Part shown: positions 9,723 to 19,700 of the stretch, piece by piece | How positions within the stretch are numbered: the first letter of the stretch is position 1 | Layout of the letters: each line of letters begins with the position of its first letter | Assembly: GCA_963727915.1 (NCBI GenBank) | Contig: CAVSID010000006.1 | Span: 1-64,000 of the forward strand | DNA length: 64,000 bases | Source: CAWAND01 sp963727915 | Lineage (GTDB): Bacteria; Chloroflexota; Anaerolineae; Anaerolineales; E44-bin32 | Direction of reading: 5' to 3' | Notes under the pieces: model-generated | Seen by the model: the letters and a program-made list of their open reading frames with translations, nothing else | The model's database searches: none | Told to the model about the DNA's origin: nothing | Program-made: the position numbers and the translations under genes

Positions 9723-10826
9723 TCAGCGGACATGGAAGTACGTGTAGTGATAGCGGATGCGGCCATCCTGGACGTTCAGGGTGTCATTCCCGTCCAACAC
9801 CGAACCGCGTTCGCTGGTCGCCGTCCATGTGAAATGGCGCGTCATGCCTGAGCCTGTCTTTCCGGTGACTTTGAACTTCGCATCGGGCAGCAGGTCCTTG
9901 AGCAGCGTGTCATACCAGGCTTGGATGGCCGGCTTCCCGACCACGGTCCGGTCTCCCGTGACGTGCGCTGCATTGTCAACATAGAGCCCGGCTATCAACC
10001 CGGTGTCGTATTCGTTGATCCGCCCCACCAAGCGCTCGGGCATATCGGCAATCGGGGGCTGGCCGGGCCAATCGAATTCGGCCACGGCATTCCAGAGCGG
10101 CGTGTAGGCGGCCCGGCCGGCGGTGTCCCAACTCCACGCGTTCGCGGCGGTCAGCCCATTGGTTTTGGCATGATCAAAGAAGCGAAACAGATCATCTGTG
10201 GTCGGCATCCAATCGCCGCGCTTGTACGTCGGTGCCGTTGGAATCACCGGCCTCGCCGGAGACAGCGCCATGTACTGGTCAATCGATCTCTGGAGCTGCT
10301 CGACCGGATTGTGCGCCTGTTCAAAGTACACCTGAGGCATGGTGAAATCACAGCCTTCTAGAAAGGCGCTGTACGGCAAAGCGGGATGAGACTGGGGATA
10401 GCGATAACTGCTGAGCGCCATGGGTAGATCCGGAAAGGCGTTCCTCATTTCCTGCATGAACCGCTGTGCGGCCCAGGTCTTGTTGATGTCACGGTACTCA
10501 ACCTCGGCATCGATGATGTAGCCGTCGACACCCAGATCCTGGATCCGTTTGATGGCGCTCTGGGCCTCAGCCACTGGTTGATCCCCGCGCACATAGTGCC
10601 AGCCCCAAGCCTGGATGCCTCGGTCGTGAAGGGCCTGCACCAGAGGCGGGACCAGGTCGACCCCGGTCTTGCTGTCGATGTTGTAGTTCCACCCGGCGCC
10701 GTCAACGATCTTGACCATCACGTGCGACAGACCAGACGTCAATGCGCGCTGAGCAATGGCCTGCGCGTTGCCGCTCTCGCAGCTGGGTATCTGCCAAATG
10801 TAGTAACCCTTGCCAAGTAGTTTCAT
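9723..10826 (-). CDS. TIM-barrel glycoside-hydrolase-like protein with SnoaL-like C-terminal domain
   Basis: 367 residues from the ATG at 10826 (MKLLGKGYYIWQI). Residues 1-245 look like a glycosidase-type TIM barrel: HDRGIQAWGWHYVRGD, LGVDGYIIDAEVEYRD, TMPQVYFEQAHNP and AANAWSWDTAG follow the strand order of GH25/DUF4015-like barrels, with Asp and Glu in the DAEVEYR strand. Residues 260-367 (RINEYDTGLIAGLYVDNA to the end) resemble a SnoaL/DUF4440-type NTF2 fold. No signal peptide is evident, so it is probably cytoplasmic. The open frame runs upstream into dinB but that part is out-of-frame dinB sequence. Substrate unknown. Confidence 0.6.
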   Translation of the reverse strand: MKLLGKGYYIWQIPSCESGNAQAIAQRALTSGLSHVMVKIVDGAGWNYNIDSKTGVDLVPPLVQALHDRGIQAWGWHYVRGDQPVAEAQSAIKRIQDLGVDGYIIDAEVEYRDINKTWAAQRFMQEMRNAFPDLPMALSSYRYPQSHPALPYSAFLEGCDFTMPQVYFEQAHNPVEQLQRSIDQYMALSPARPVIPTAPTYKRGDWMPTTDDLFRFFDHAKTNGLTAANAWSWDTAGRAAYTPLWNAVAEFDWPGQPPIADMPERLVGRINEYDTGLIAGLYVDNAAHVTGDRTVVGKPAIQAWYDTLLKDLLPDAKFKVTGKTGSGMTRHFTWTATSERGSVLDGNDTLNVQDGRIRYHYTYFHVR

Positions 10827-10885
10827 CTTGGCTTTATGCGTGCAAGTTCTGTGCCCTTGGGTCCCCCCCGGAATCGCCTCCGAGC

Positions 10886-12067
10886 CTATTGATCGCCCTC
10901 CTCGACATCGGCCTTGTGGGGGGAATTGAGCTGGATCGCACGCCGGAGCGCTCGGCGACCGTACTTCTGTCGAATTTCGTCGACCGCCTTGAGCAGACGC
11001 TCGTCGCTTTGCCATGTACGGTCGAACAGGCTCAACTGCCGCATCTGCGCTGACAGACCAGCGAGGCCCACGCCAATCAGGCGGACCGGCCGACCTGGTC
11101 GCCAGGCTCTGCGGAAGAGGGCCAGAGCGCCGGCGTAAATCTCGGGATCCAGGTCGGTGGGCTGGTCGAGCTGAGTCTGCCGCGTGATGGTGGTGAAGTC
11201 CGACCAACGCAGCTTGAGGCGCAGGGTCGATCCCGACAAACCGTCAGCGCGAAGGCGCCGCCCCACCTCTTCACACAAGTCACGCAGTGTCCGCTCAAGG
11301 GCCTCCGATTCGGTCACGTCCCTGGGAAAGGTCGTCTCCGCCGACATGGACTTGGCTTGGCGTTCTTCGACCACCGGCCGCGAGTCCTCCCCCTTTGCCC
11401 GGGCGATAAGCTCGGCGGACCTGTCACCGAAGGCTGGCTTCAGGTGGGACAGGCTCGACGTCGCCAGTTGACCGATGGTTCGGATGCCAAGCTCGGTCAG
11501 GGCGGTCTGGGTTTTCGGTCCCACCCCCCACAGCATTTCGACGGGCAGGGGCGCCAGGAACTCGGCCGCGCCTCCCCGGGGCACCACCACCAGCCCGTCG
11601 GGTTTTCCCACCTCGGTGGCGATCTTGGCAACAAGCTTACTCTCGGCCACCCCCCACGACGTCGTCAGCCCGAACTTATTCAGGATCTCTTGCTTGAGCC
11701 TCTCAGCGATGAGACGGCCGTCCCGCCCGTCATCGGTCATGTCCAGAAAGGCCTCATCGATCGATAGTTGTTCCACCACTGGGGAAGAAAGGCGCAGCAG
11801 ACCCATGACTTTGTGAGAGAATTCACTATATGCGCTGCGGTGCGAGTCGACGATCAGAAGCGTGGGACACAGCCGCAAGGCTTGCGCGGTCGGCATGGCG
11901 GAGTGGACTCCGAATTTGCGCGCCGGATAGGAAGCCGAGGCGACCACGCCACGCGAGTCTGGGCGCCCGCCTACGACGAAGGCCTTCCCAGCCAAGCTCG
12001 GATCGAGCAGGACCTCGACCGAGCAGAAGAAGGAGTCCAAATCGACATGCAGTATCTTGAGTGTCAC
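10886..12067 (-). CDS. dinB: DNA polymerase IV (Y family)
   Basis: Error-prone translesion polymerase. 393 residues, intact. ILHVDLDSFFCSVE carries the first metal Asp and the steric-gate aromatic region, SASYPARKFGVHSAMP is the finger segment, and SIDEAFLDMT carries the catalytic Asp-Glu pair. The helix-hairpin-helix LWGVGPKTQTALTELGI follows, then the little-finger domain. The start is GTG at 12067. No clear C-terminal beta-clamp motif was recognised, though SLFDRTW near the C-terminus could serve (QLSLFD resembles the QLxLF clamp motif). Confidence 0.93.
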   Translation of the reverse strand: MTLKILHVDLDSFFCSVEVLLDPSLAGKAFVVGGRPDSRGVVASASYPARKFGVHSAMPTAQALRLCPTLLIVDSHRSAYSEFSHKVMGLLRLSSPVVEQLSIDEAFLDMTDDGRDGRLIAERLKQEILNKFGLTTSWGVAESKLVAKIATEVGKPDGLVVVPRGGAAEFLAPLPVEMLWGVGPKTQTALTELGIRTIGQLATSSLSHLKPAFGDRSAELIARAKGEDSRPVVEERQAKSMSAETTFPRDVTESEALERTLRDLCEEVGRRLRADGLSGSTLRLKLRWSDFTTITRQTQLDQPTDLDPEIYAGALALFRRAWRPGRPVRLIGVGLAGLSAQMRQLSLFDRTWQSDERLLKAVDEIRQKYGRRALRRAIQLNSPHKADVEEGDQ

Positions 12068-12135
12068 TCAGACTATCCAATCGACATCTTGGCCGAACTC
12101 ACCTAGAATACTGGAGAAAAGAGACGGAGGCGTGA

Positions 12136-12432
12136 ATGCAAACGTGCACGGTGTGCAACAACAAGTCGCCAGATACGGTAACAATTTGTCAGCAATGCGG
12201 CGCAGACCTGTCGGAGAAGTCCGAGACCGCCGTCACCCTGGTCCACTTCAAGAACAATCCCCGGGTTGGCCAAATAAGGGTCATCGCTCACGCAGACTGC
12301 TGTCCCGCATGCCGGGCAGCCGAAGGCGAGTGGGTCGAGGACGAGTTGCCGAATCTCCCAGTCGAGGGCTGCGCCCACCCCCTGGGATGTCGGTGTTACT
12401 ACGAGCCCGAGCTCCTGGACGTCTTCCCGTAG
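12136..12432 (+). CDS. Small double zinc-binding protein
   Basis: 98 residues with GGAGG five bases before the ATG. The N-terminus is a zinc ribbon (CTVCNNKSPDTVTICQQCG). The C-terminal half has a second Cys-rich pattern: CCPACRAAEGEW, then PVEGCAHPLGCRCYY. This Cys-x2-Cys ... H-P-x2-C-x-C layout is like the C-terminal motif of phage minor head proteins of the Mu F/SPP1 gp7 type, but nothing else here is phage-like. Function unknown. Confidence 0.7.
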   Translation: MQTCTVCNNKSPDTVTICQQCGADLSEKSETAVTLVHFKNNPRVGQIRVIAHADCCPACRAAEGEWVEDELPNLPVEGCAHPLGCRCYYEPELLDVFP

Positions 12433-12438
12433 GGCTTA

Positions 12439-12477
12439 TCGCCACGGCCGAAACCCAGGCAGCTAGGGCCATGGCGA
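12439..12477. terminator. Convergent terminator hairpin
   Basis: TCGCCACGGCC and GGCCATGGCGA form an 11-base stem with one wobble pair and a 17-base loop. It lies between the convergent ends of the zinc-binding protein and cca. No U run follows, so it is a weak call. Confidence 0.45.
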
Positions 12478-12483
12478 GCCCAA

Positions 12484-13969
12484 CTACGCCTCGCTGTCCT
12501 CCGATTCACGTTGTTGCTGCAAAGCAAACGCCAACGCCTGTTCTCGCGAATGGATCGTGCCTTCCGCCTGCTCCTGGCGGATGGCCTCCAGGAGTCTGCC
12601 CACAATCGGGCCCTCTTCCAGGTTGAGCTCCCGCATCAACTCCTCGCCGCTCAGGAGCATAGAGGGCTCAACCTCCTGCGTTGGCCGATCAAAGAAGGCT
12701 TCTAGGAGACGCCGAACCACGCCCAATCGCCCTCCCCAGCGAGCGCTATCGGGTGGAGGCTCAGACTGTCCCATCAGATCGGCCAGGGCCAGCAGGCAGA
12801 TGTCGACACCTTCTTCTCCAGTGGCCCGGAAGAAGCGATACACCGCCCGGCCAGTGAGCGAAGGCTCTCTGGCGAGCTGGCCAGGGCGCATGTGGTTCGC
12901 CACCACCCTTTCCAGGGAATTCACCTCCGACCGGCTGAGGTGAAGGGCATCGCCTCTGCGAACGGCCATCTCCGCACCAACCGCCTCGTGCCCGTGAAAG
13001 CTAGGCACGCCGGCCTCCGACACCTGTGCGACGAGGGGTTTGCCGATGTCGTGCACCAGTCCGGCCAAGACAAGCGATTGGGCCCGGGTTCGATCAAGCG
13101 CCACATTTTGACCAAGATGGGCTTGGATGCGTGACGAGTACGGCTCGAGCTGACTCCATAGATCGTCCGACGATCCCTTGTCTCCCACCCAGTGCGCCAG
13201 CTGATCAGCTACTCGCAGACTGTGCTCCAAACCGTCGAATTGATGCGGGGCTGGCTGGTCCATGCCCTGTAGAGATGCCAGTTCGGGCAAGACCTCGAAT
13301 AAGAGCCCGAGGCGGATGCTCTGCCTCAGCGCGTCCCCCGCCGGTGGCAGCGCCAGGATTCGAAAGACCTCATCCCTCACCCGCTCAGGCGACATGTCCC
13401 GCAGGCGACCCGCTGCCCGTTGGATCTGGTTTAGCGTTTCCAGCTCGATGTCGAATCCAAGTTGATGGGCCAGGCGGACGGCGCGCAGGGCGCGGATGGG
13501 ATCGTCATCGATGGCGGTCGGAGCGCAGGCCCGCAGGACTCCCTCGTCAAGGTCCCGCATTCCCATCGTTACATCCAACACGGCACCGGGGTCGTGGAGC
13601 CGGATCGCCAGCGAATTGACAGTGAAATCTCGCTTCTTGAGATCCGCCTCAATTCCCTCGGAATCCAGATGCGTGAAATCGAGCGTTAGATGCTGGCCCG
13701 GCCCAACGGCCACCAGAACCCTGCCGGCATCGCGCTCCCGATCCAGGTCGTAGTAGTCGGCACCAAGGCCATTGGCCACGCCGCGCGCCGCGCGGCGGGC
13801 CCTACCGGCCACCACCAGGTCAAGATCACGACTCTCCCGGCCGATGAGCTGATCCCTCACCGAACCGCCCACCAACCAGATGTCTGAGTTCTTCGGGCAG
13901 ATAGGGGCGGATCTTCATGAGAAGGTCAGGGAAATCAGGTTGTGGCCTGACCAGCCGACTGCGGGGCAT
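12484..13969 (-). CDS. cca: CCA tRNA nucleotidyltransferase / poly(A) polymerase family, one frame break
   Basis: Adds or repairs the tRNA 3' CCA. The nucleotidyltransferase core reads WLVGGSVRDQL and SRDLDLVV (metal Asp pair), then KKRDFTVNSLAI and DPIRALRAVRLA; the HD domain shows LVHDIGKP and GHEAVGAE. Length about 490. A frame break near 13880 separates the N-terminal residues MKIRPYLPEELRH from WLVGGS. I place the start at the ATG at 13969, which overlaps the hpt stop (TGATG), giving translational coupling. A closer start at the internal ATG of MKIRPY is possible. CCA-adding or A-adding specificity cannot be decided by eye. Confidence 0.88.
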
Positions 13970-14526
13970 CAGTCGAAACCAGAGACGCTCTCGGGGCGGA
14001 CGACGCCGATGAAAGGCAAGTTGCGGTAGTGCTCGTCCAGATCCAACCCATAGCCAAAGACGAACTTGTCGGGAATGGTGAAGCCTCGGTAATCGATGGG
14101 CACGTCGACCGTCCTGCGCGAGGCTTTGTCCAGTAAAGCACACACCTTGAGAGAGCGGGGCTTGCGAGTTCTCAACAGCTCGATCACAGATGCAATCGTG
14201 TTTCCACTGTCTATGATGTCCTCCACCAGAAGGACGTCCCTGTCCTCGATGGAGGCGGTCAGATCCAGGGTGATACGAACGCTTCCGCCTGATTTCCGGG
14301 CGCCGCTTCCATACGAGGAAACAGCCATGAAGTCGATGGCGTGCGGAATTGTAAGCCTCCGCATCAAATCCGTCAGAAACATCACGCCTCCGCGAAGGAT
14401 GCAGATGAGCAGCAGGTCGGACCCGGCGTAGTCTGCGCTGACGGCGGCTGCCAGCTCGTCAATCCTCCTTTGAAGATCGTCTGCCCCGATCAGGACTTCG
14501 GCCAGGTAGGCTTCATAGCTCTTCAC
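13969..14526 (-). CDS. hpt: Hypoxanthine phosphoribosyltransferase
   Basis: Purine salvage: joins hypoxanthine or guanine to PRPP. 185 residues, intact. The PRPP-binding loop is DVLLVEDIIDSGNTI, and ILRGGVMF and DKFVFGYGLDLDEHYRNLP match the family. It overlaps tdk by four bases (ATGA) and cca by three, so the salvage genes and cca form one translation-coupled string. Confidence 0.95.
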   Translation of the reverse strand: MKSYEAYLAEVLIGADDLQRRIDELAAAVSADYAGSDLLLICILRGGVMFLTDLMRRLTIPHAIDFMAVSSYGSGARKSGGSVRITLDLTASIEDRDVLLVEDIIDSGNTIASVIELLRTRKPRSLKVCALLDKASRRTVDVPIDYRGFTIPDKFVFGYGLDLDEHYRNLPFIGVVRPESVSGFD

Positions 14527-15101
14527 GCAGCACCTCCTGGGACCTCATGATGAACTCGGCAGCGGGCTTCATATAGTTCGCTGGCTCCGACAACCACCAC
14601 CGGATCGTCCCTGCGCGCCGGCCGTCCGTCGATCAGGCGTTGGGTTCGGGAGGCCAGATCACCACACACCATGCAGATCGCGTGCAGCTTATCGACGCGT
14701 TCGGCCTGGGCCATCAGCGCCGGCATCGAACCGAAGGGCTCCCCCCGGAAATCCGTGTCCAGACCGGCCACGATCACCCTGAGCCCATGCTCGGCCAGTT
14801 CCTGAACAACCTTGATGATCTCCTCGTCGAAGAACTGCGCCTCGTCGACGCCGACCACGGTCGTGCCGGCCCCGAGCAGGGACGGAATGTCGCGGGACTT
14901 CTCGACTGCCAACGCTTCGAACTCAGTTCCGGCGTGCGAAGTCACCTTGCCCTCCTCAAAGCGCGTGTCCACACTGGGCTTGAAGACCTGGATCTCTTGC
15001 CTGGCTATCCGAGCCCGGCGCAAGCGGCGAATCAACTCATCCGTCTTTCCGCTGAACATCGAACCTGTGACCACTTCGACGCCACCTGTTGTATGCCGCA
15101 T
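14523..15101 (-). CDS. tdk: Thymidine kinase
   Basis: Type II thymidine kinase of nucleotide salvage. P-loop VVTGSMFSGKTDELIRRLR, the Walker B-type VVGVDEAQFFD, the lasso region with zinc ligands CMVCG and CRVHH, and the substrate loop VVVVGASELYEARC are all present. The ATG at 15101 gives 193 residues, the usual size; the open frame extends further upstream without family similarity. It sits with hpt behind ribosomal protein genes. Confidence 0.94.
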   Translation of the reverse strand: MRHTTGGVEVVTGSMFSGKTDELIRRLRRARIARQEIQVFKPSVDTRFEEGKVTSHAGTEFEALAVEKSRDIPSLLGAGTTVVGVDEAQFFDEEIIKVVQELAEHGLRVIVAGLDTDFRGEPFGSMPALMAQAERVDKLHAICMVCGDLASRTQRLIDGRPARRDDPVVVVGASELYEARCRVHHEVPGGAA

Positions 15102-15196
15102 AGGCCGTCTGGCTCCTGCACTGGAAATGAAATGGGCAGGTGACGATGCACCTGCCCGGAGTTTAACCTCAGCGTCTTTCGGCTGCAAATTGGCGC

Positions 15197-15670
15197 CTAC
15201 GCCTGCGGTTCGGCGGCTGCCTCCGGCAGCTCAAACCCATGCCGCTTGAGCGCACGCTTTAGATCAGCCAGGCTCTTGCGACCGAAGCCGTCAATGTCGA
15301 GCATGACCTGATCACCTTGGGCCATGCGCTCCAGGGCCTGCCCCACGATCTCAATCCCGGCCTCGGCCAGGGACGACTCGATTCGTGTGCCAAGTTCGAG
15401 TTCGGAGATGGGGAGATCGGGAGACGTCTGTGCCTCTTCCCGAGCGGATTGCTCTTCCAGATACTCCTGTCGAGCTTGAAGCTTCTTGTAGAAGCGATCG
15501 ACCTGGCCCTCGGTGTCGACGATACGCTGCTCGCCGGTGAAGAAGGGGTGGCACTGTGAACAAACATCGGTGTGGATCTCTTCCACGGTCGAGCCTGTGG
15601 TCCAGGTATTGCCGCAGGCACAGATGACCTTGGCTTCTGGATAAAACGTCGGCTGCAAGTCTAGTTTCAT
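15197..15670 (-). CDS. rpmE: Ribosomal protein L31 fused to an RNA polymerase alpha-CTD-like domain
   Basis: Residues 1-70 are zinc-type L31: CACGNTWTTGSTVEEIH, DVCSQCHPFFTGEQRIVDTE and GQVDRFYKK, with zinc Cys at 17, 19, 37 and 40. After a charged linker (70-95), residues 96-157 match the C-terminal domain of the RNA polymerase alpha subunit: ISELELGTRIESSLAEAGI followed by LDIDGFGRKSLADLKRAL. The Arg, Lys and Ser positions used by alpha-CTD to contact DNA are kept (TR, RKS) while the Asn-Cys pair is Ser-Ser. ATG at 15670. The reading frame is open throughout and no frame break is needed. It follows rplU and rpmA in one operon. Confidence 0.85.
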   Translation of the reverse strand: MKLDLQPTFYPEAKVICACGNTWTTGSTVEEIHTDVCSQCHPFFTGEQRIVDTEGQVDRFYKKLQARQEYLEEQSAREEAQTSPDLPISELELGTRIESSLAEAGIEIVGQALERMAQGDQVMLDIDGFGRKSLADLKRALKRHGFELPEAAAEPQA

Positions 15671-15775
15671 TATCCAACCTCTCCCCCATGATATCGATCC
15701 GTTGGGGCGTGTGCGGCTGATCCGGGGGCAAGGATTCAGCTGGGCTGGCCTCAACGGCGCAATGCCGCGGTCGTG

Positions 15776-16033
<258 letters not shown>

Positions 16034-16054
16034 GAATTCGCCTCGACTCTCGGC

Positions 16055-16633
16055 CTACTCGGCCGCCTCTTCCTTTTTGTCCTTGCTTGTCCCCGCGGAC
16101 TTCTTGCTTGTCCCCGAGGCTTCCTTAGCCTTGGAGCTCGTCTTCTTGGTCCCGGAGGTCTTCTTGGCCCCACTCTTGGGCTCGGCCGGTTTCTCTGACG
16201 CCTTCTTTGCCGGGGCCTTGGCTTTCGGCTCTTGCTTCGTCTTCGGGCCGGCCGCCGGTTTGGGGGGCATAGGCGCCTCGTCGGCCACGGCTTCCTTGAC
16301 CGCCTTCTTGACCTTCCCTGGGGCGACTACGTCATCGATGGCGACTCGCGTATACCATTGGCGGTGCCCCTGGCGTTTGCGGTAGCGGATCTTGGGCTTG
16401 TACTTGAAGACGATGACCTTCGGGCCCTTGAACTCCTCGATCACGTGCCCCAAGACCTTCGCCCCTTCGACATGGGGGGAACCAACCTGCGCAGAGCCAT
16501 CATCGGCGAGCAGCAGGACGTTTTCGAAAGTGACTTTCTCGCCTTCCTTGAGGCTCAGGCGATCGACGTCGATTGTTTCGCCGGAACGGGCGACATACTG
16601 CTTGCCCCCGCTCTCAACTACGGCATAAGTCAT
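16055..16633 (-). CDS. rplU: Ribosomal protein L21 with long basic C-terminal tail
   Basis: Residues 1-103 are a normal L21 (MTYAVVESGGKQYVAR; KYKPKIRYRKRQGHRQ). Residues 104-192 are a low-complexity tail rich in Lys, Ala, Pro, Ser and Thr, like the tails of histone H1-type proteins, nearly doubling the protein. The frame is open with no sign of a misread stop. First gene of the operon rplU-rpmA-rpmE-tdk-hpt-cca, with GGAGG before the ATG. Confidence 0.95.
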   Translation of the reverse strand: MTYAVVESGGKQYVARSGETIDVDRLSLKEGEKVTFENVLLLADDGSAQVGSPHVEGAKVLGHVIEEFKGPKVIVFKYKPKIRYRKRQGHRQWYTRVAIDDVVAPGKVKKAVKEAVADEAPMPPKPAAGPKTKQEPKAKAPAKKASEKPAEPKSGAKKTSGTKKTSSKAKEASGTSKKSAGTSKDKKEEAAE

Positions 16634-16705
16634 TTCATTCCTCCAGCTTCGCTTCGCCGTCGACTTCGCGGAAGATCACCGCCAAGCGATGGGGAAGTTG
16701 GGGAT

Positions 16706-16746
16706 TCACGGACCCGCCCCAACCTCTTGGGCGGGGCAGGTCCGGT
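16706..16746 (-). promoter_or_regulatory. GC-rich hairpin in the rplU leader
   Basis: On the minus strand CCCGCCC and GGGCGGG pair around a nine-base loop, extended by GGA/TCC. It lies at the start of the transcript made from the promoter just upstream. Ribosomal operons are often controlled by leader structures bound by their own protein; that role here is inference. Confidence 0.4.
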
Positions 16747-16747
16747 G

Positions 16748-16777
16748 ATTATAAACGTCTTGTGCGCGGGCTGTCAA
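16748..16777 (-). promoter_or_regulatory. Consensus promoter of the rplU operon
   Basis: Minus strand TTGACA (16772-16777), 18-base spacer, TATAAT (16748-16753). Both hexamers match the vegetative consensus exactly. It begins directly after the rpoC stop codon. Confidence 0.85.
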
Positions 16778-16797
16778 CGGCGGCGAAACTTGACACG

Positions 16798-19700
16798 TTA
16801 GTCGGCCGCCACCGCCTCAGCCTCGGTGACGATCTCTTGCTCAGTCACCCTCTCGCCATCCAGCCGTTCATCGTGTAATACGACTTCTTCACCGGGGAAA
16901 CCCGTCCCAGCCGGGATCAGTTTGCCGATGATCACGTTCTCCTTCAGGCCGCGTAGGAAGTCCACCTTGCCTTCGATTGCGGCTCCCGCCAGCACCTTGA
17001 TGGTGTGCTGGAACGAGGAGGCGGACAGGAAGGATTCCGTGTTGAGGGATGCCTTCGTGACCCCCAGCAGGACCTGAGCCGCGCGGGCAGGCGCCTTGCC
17101 CTCCTCGTGCATCTGCTGGTTGAGCCGGTGCAGGTAGAGCCTGTCGACCAGGTCGCCGGGAAGCAGGTCCGTTTCGCCCGGATGCGTGATCTGGACCTTC
17201 GAGAGCATCTTGCGGATGATGACCTCGAAGTGCTTGTCATTGATGTTCTGGCCCTGTGAACGGTAGACTTTCTGGACCTCGGTCAGAAGGTAAAGCTGCG
17301 AAGCGTCGCTGCCCAGGATCCTAAGGATCCGATGTGGGTTGAGCGAACCTTCTGTCAGCTGCATCCCGGCTTCCACCTTCTCGCCGTCCTTGACCAGCAG
17401 ACGGGAACTGGCCGGGATGTCGTATTCCACCTCGTCCACCTGGTCATAGGAGACGATCACCAGGCGATCCTCCAACCGTGCTCTACCACCATGGGAAGCG
17501 CGGATCTCGCTGTCGCCACGGCTGGCAATCAACTCACCTTCGGTGATTTCGGTGCCATCTTCGATCTTCAGGGACCAGTTGCCAGGGACGTTGTACTCGT
17601 CCTTGATAAGCTGGCTGTTCACGATTTGGACCACTCGCGGGCCGTCGGGAACTTCCGGCCGCTGGATGTGGACCGTCCCGGCGATTTCACCCAGGATGGC
17701 TTCGCCCTTCGGCTTCTTGCGGGCCTCGAATAGCTCCTCCACACGCGGGAGGCCGGTGGTGATGTCACCGCCTGCCGCTACCCCGCCCGTGTGGAACGTA
17801 CGCAACGTCAGCTGGGTGCCCGGTTCACCGATAGATTGCGCGGCGACGATTCCGACGGCTGCCCCCAGCTCAACCTTCCTGCCCCGGCCAAGGTCCATAC
17901 CGTAGCAGTTGGCGCACATGCCAAACTGCAGCTCGCACGTCAGAGGCGAGCGCAAGAAGACTTCGGGCACCCCCGACCTGTCCAGCTTCTTGGCCAATTC
18001 GGAGTCCACCAGCTCGTTCTTCTTGGCCAATACTTCACCCGACTCGGGATCGGCGACGCGTTTGGCCATTATCCGCCCGTTGAGGCGAGAGGCGAAGTCC
18101 TGGCCGGCGACATCGTCGCTGCGGCGGACCCAAATGCCGTTTTCCGTGCCGCAGTCTTCGGAGTTGATAATCATGTCCTGGGCCACGTCCACCAGGCGAC
18201 GTGTGAGATACCCGGCGTCGGCGGTGCGCAGGGCCGTGTCTGTCAGGCCCTTGCGGGCGCCGTGGGTGGAAATGAAGTACTCCAGCGTGCTCAGCCCATC
18301 GCGGAAGCTCGAGCGGATCGGCAGCGGGATAATGCGGCCTGCAGGATCGGCCATCAAGCCGCGCATGCCGGCCAGCTGAGAGATCGGGCCAAACCCGCCC
18401 TTGGTAGCGCCAGAAATGGCCATCGTGCTCAGGTTGCCGGCCGGATCCATGGCTTCCCGCACGGCCGACGCGACCTGGGTGGTTGTTTCCTGCCAGAGCT
18501 CGATGATGCGCTCGGTCTGCTCTTGTTCGGTGAGCAGCCCCCGCTGGTAGTCGCCACGGACCTCGTCGGCGTCTTCTAGTGTTTTGGTGATGATCTCGGA
18601 CTTGCTTGGAGGAACCGAGATATCGGAGACGGCAATCGTGGTGCCCGATCGAGTGGCGTATTTGAAACCGATATCCTTAATGGCATCCACCACATTCGGC
18701 GTGCCATCCTCGCGCAGCAACTGGTACACCTCGCCGACCAGATCCTGGATTGAACCTTTGTCAAGCGCTCGGTTCACGAATCGCAGTTCCTCGGGCAGGA
18801 TCAGGTTGAACAGCACACGCCCGACGGTCGTGTCCACCAAGCGTTCCTCGCCATTTTCCAAGCGCTCTTCGTTTTCGTTGTACCAGGTGACGGTACGCAC
18901 CTTGATCGGGGTATGCACCCTGATTTGCCCGAGCTGGTAGGCCATCTCGACCTCTTCCAAACTCGAGAAGGCACGCCCTGCCCCGGGCTGAACGGCCGTG
19001 TCCACGCCCATGGTCAGGTAGTAGACGCCCAAGACCATGTCCTTGGTCGGGCCAACGATCGGTTCGCCGTCCGCCGGCTTAAGCAGGTTGCGGGAGGAGA
19101 GCATCAACTCGCGGGCCTCTTGGACCGCCCTTTGGGAGAGCGGCAGGTGCACCGACATCTGGTCACCGTCGAAGTCGGCATTGAAAGCTGAACACACCAG
19201 GGGGTGAAGGTGGATCGCCTTGCCTTCGACCAGTACCGGCTCGAAGGCCTGGATGCCCAGGCGGTGCAGCGTCGGGGCTCGGTTCAGCAACACCGGACGA
19301 TCCTTGATGACCTCTTCCAACACTTCCCAGACCTCGGGGCGTTCGCGCTCGATGATTCTCTTGGCGCCCTTAACATTGGCGGCGAAGTTATAGGCTACTA
19401 ACTTGGAGATCACGAAGGGACGGTAGAGCTCAAGGGCCATCGTCTTGGGCAGGCCGCATTGATAGAGCTTAAGGTGCGGACCGATCACAATCACCGAACG
19501 TCCGGAGTAGTCCACGCGCTTGCCGAGCAGGTTGCGTCGGAAGCGGCCCTTCTTCCCCTTCAACATGTCACTGAGCGACTTCAGCTCGCGTCGGCCCCGG
19601 CGTGAGAGCGCCTTGCCGCGCTGAGCGTTATCGATCAGCAAGTCGACGGCTTCTTGGAGCATGCGCTTCTCGTTGCGCACGATAACATCCGGGGCGCCCA

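Noticed and set aside
12136..12432. Prophage remnant based on the head-protein-like Cys motif
   Set aside because: No integrase, capsid, portal, tail or lysis genes are nearby, and the flanks are dinB and cca.
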